Below, piece after piece: positions 63,757 through 64,000 of a stretch of DNA of 64,000 nt (position 1 is the stretch's first letter; each line of letters opens with the position of its first letter). Source of the stretch: JBAYSY01 sp041675885 (GTDB lineage Bacteria; Pseudomonadota; Alphaproteobacteria; Rhodobacterales; Rhodobacteraceae); contig JBAYSY010000006.1 in the NCBI GenBank assembly GCA_041675885.1, positions 19,773 to 83,772 of the forward strand, in the 5' to 3' direction. The notes below the pieces were generated by a model. It ran no database searches. It saw nothing but the letters and a program-made list of their open reading frames with translations, and was not told the origin of the DNA. Position numbers and translations under genes: made by a program.

Positions 63757-64000
63757 GTCCCGTGCCCCGAATGCCCCGCGCGCCCCAAGCCGCCTGTCCG
63801 CCCGCAAGAGCTACGCCCGCCGCGCGCCAAGCTCAACCCCGTTCGGGGAAGGCCGGGCTGTCAGTGGTGCAACTTTTGCCCGAAGCGCCCGGCCCGGCGG
63901 CGCGCAGTATATCCGCCATGTTCGGGGGATCTCGTCCGGGTTCCGACTCACGCCGGTATCGCTGTGTCGTGATTTGCACATGCCCCGGCGGAATCGTATC
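63757..64000. other. Window end, no recognisable gene
   Basis: 244 bases with the presumptive GAPDH promoter. An ATG at 63919 opens a plus-strand frame running to the window end, but its 27 residues (MFGGSRPGSDSRR and on) show no family likeness; the next gene is beyond the window. Confidence 0.35.

Noticed and set aside
63919..64000. Possible start of another gene at the window end
   Set aside because: Only 27 codons are visible with no ribosome-binding site and no family likeness.

Overview
The window looks like chromosomal DNA of a high-GC (visibly around 70%) alphaproteobacterium of the order Rhodobacterales (Rhodobacter/Paracoccus/Rhodovulum type). The strongest clues are the order dusB(nifR3)-ntrB-ntrC-ntrY-ntrX, an NtrC that lacks the sigma-54 contact motif as in Rhodobacter capsulatus, the ispDF fusion, dnaG-rpoD, soxBDAG, and a one-polypeptide PutA with a divergent Lrp-type regulator. 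No phage, conjugative element, IS transposase or CRISPR array was seen. The only obvious accessory patch is 32.76-33.88 kb.

Layout. 0-5.6 kb: end of adenine deaminase, then cobamide genes cobS and cobT, a HAD phosphatase and a non-pyrrolysine MttB-family methyltransferase. 5.7 kb: tRNA-Cys. 6.1-11 kb: moaA with a possible ModE box, a lipoprotein, and a LuxO-like sigma-54 activator with its soluble hybrid kinase. 11.3-12.1 kb: TauE/SafE exporter. 12.2-19.7 kb: nitrogen regulation genes, all on the minus strand, with ntrY carrying an apparent single-base frameshift. 20.2-22.4 kb: ispDF-pgpA-pncC. 22.5-27.3 kb: valS, an Lrp regulator and a divergent ornithine decarboxylase. 27.5-32.8 kb: PhoR-like kinase, dnaG, rpoD. 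32.8-33.9 kb: lower-GC islet with a possible HEPN protein and a YefM-YoeB toxin-antitoxin pair. 33.9-41.6 kb: hemE, Atm1-type exporter, malic enzyme, bolA-grxD, GFA protein, rhomboid protease. 41.7-51 kb: putA/putR and sarcosine oxidase soxBDAG. 51.4-57.1 kb: capsule export genes (KpsT/KpsE type), an orphan ABC ATPase, an MsbA-like exporter. 57.2-64 kb: ygfZ, a GlsB-type membrane protein, cbiZ, xthA, a nucleotide-sugar dehydratase and a divergent GAPDH.

Themes. Cobamide assembly and salvage (cobS, cobT, cbiZ) share the window with an MttB-family protein, whose relatives work with corrinoid proteins. Glycine betaine breakdown could connect MttB-type demethylation with sarcosine oxidase. Fe-S/redox maintenance is represented by bolA, grxD, ygfZ and the Atm1 exporter.

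The most unusual DNA is between the genes. Two families of interspersed palindromic repeats occupy many of the intergenic gaps. Family A is a REP/REPIN-like hairpin preceded by GTAG, in inverted pairs at 12160-12234, 16108-16182 and 53829-54006; the first two bracket ntrYX. Family B is a GC-rich double-hairpin element of about 70 bp with at least eight full or partial copies. It also has two long versions (19913-20086 and 28530-28700) carrying a conserved extra segment of about 95 bp. Family B does not match any element that I can name.
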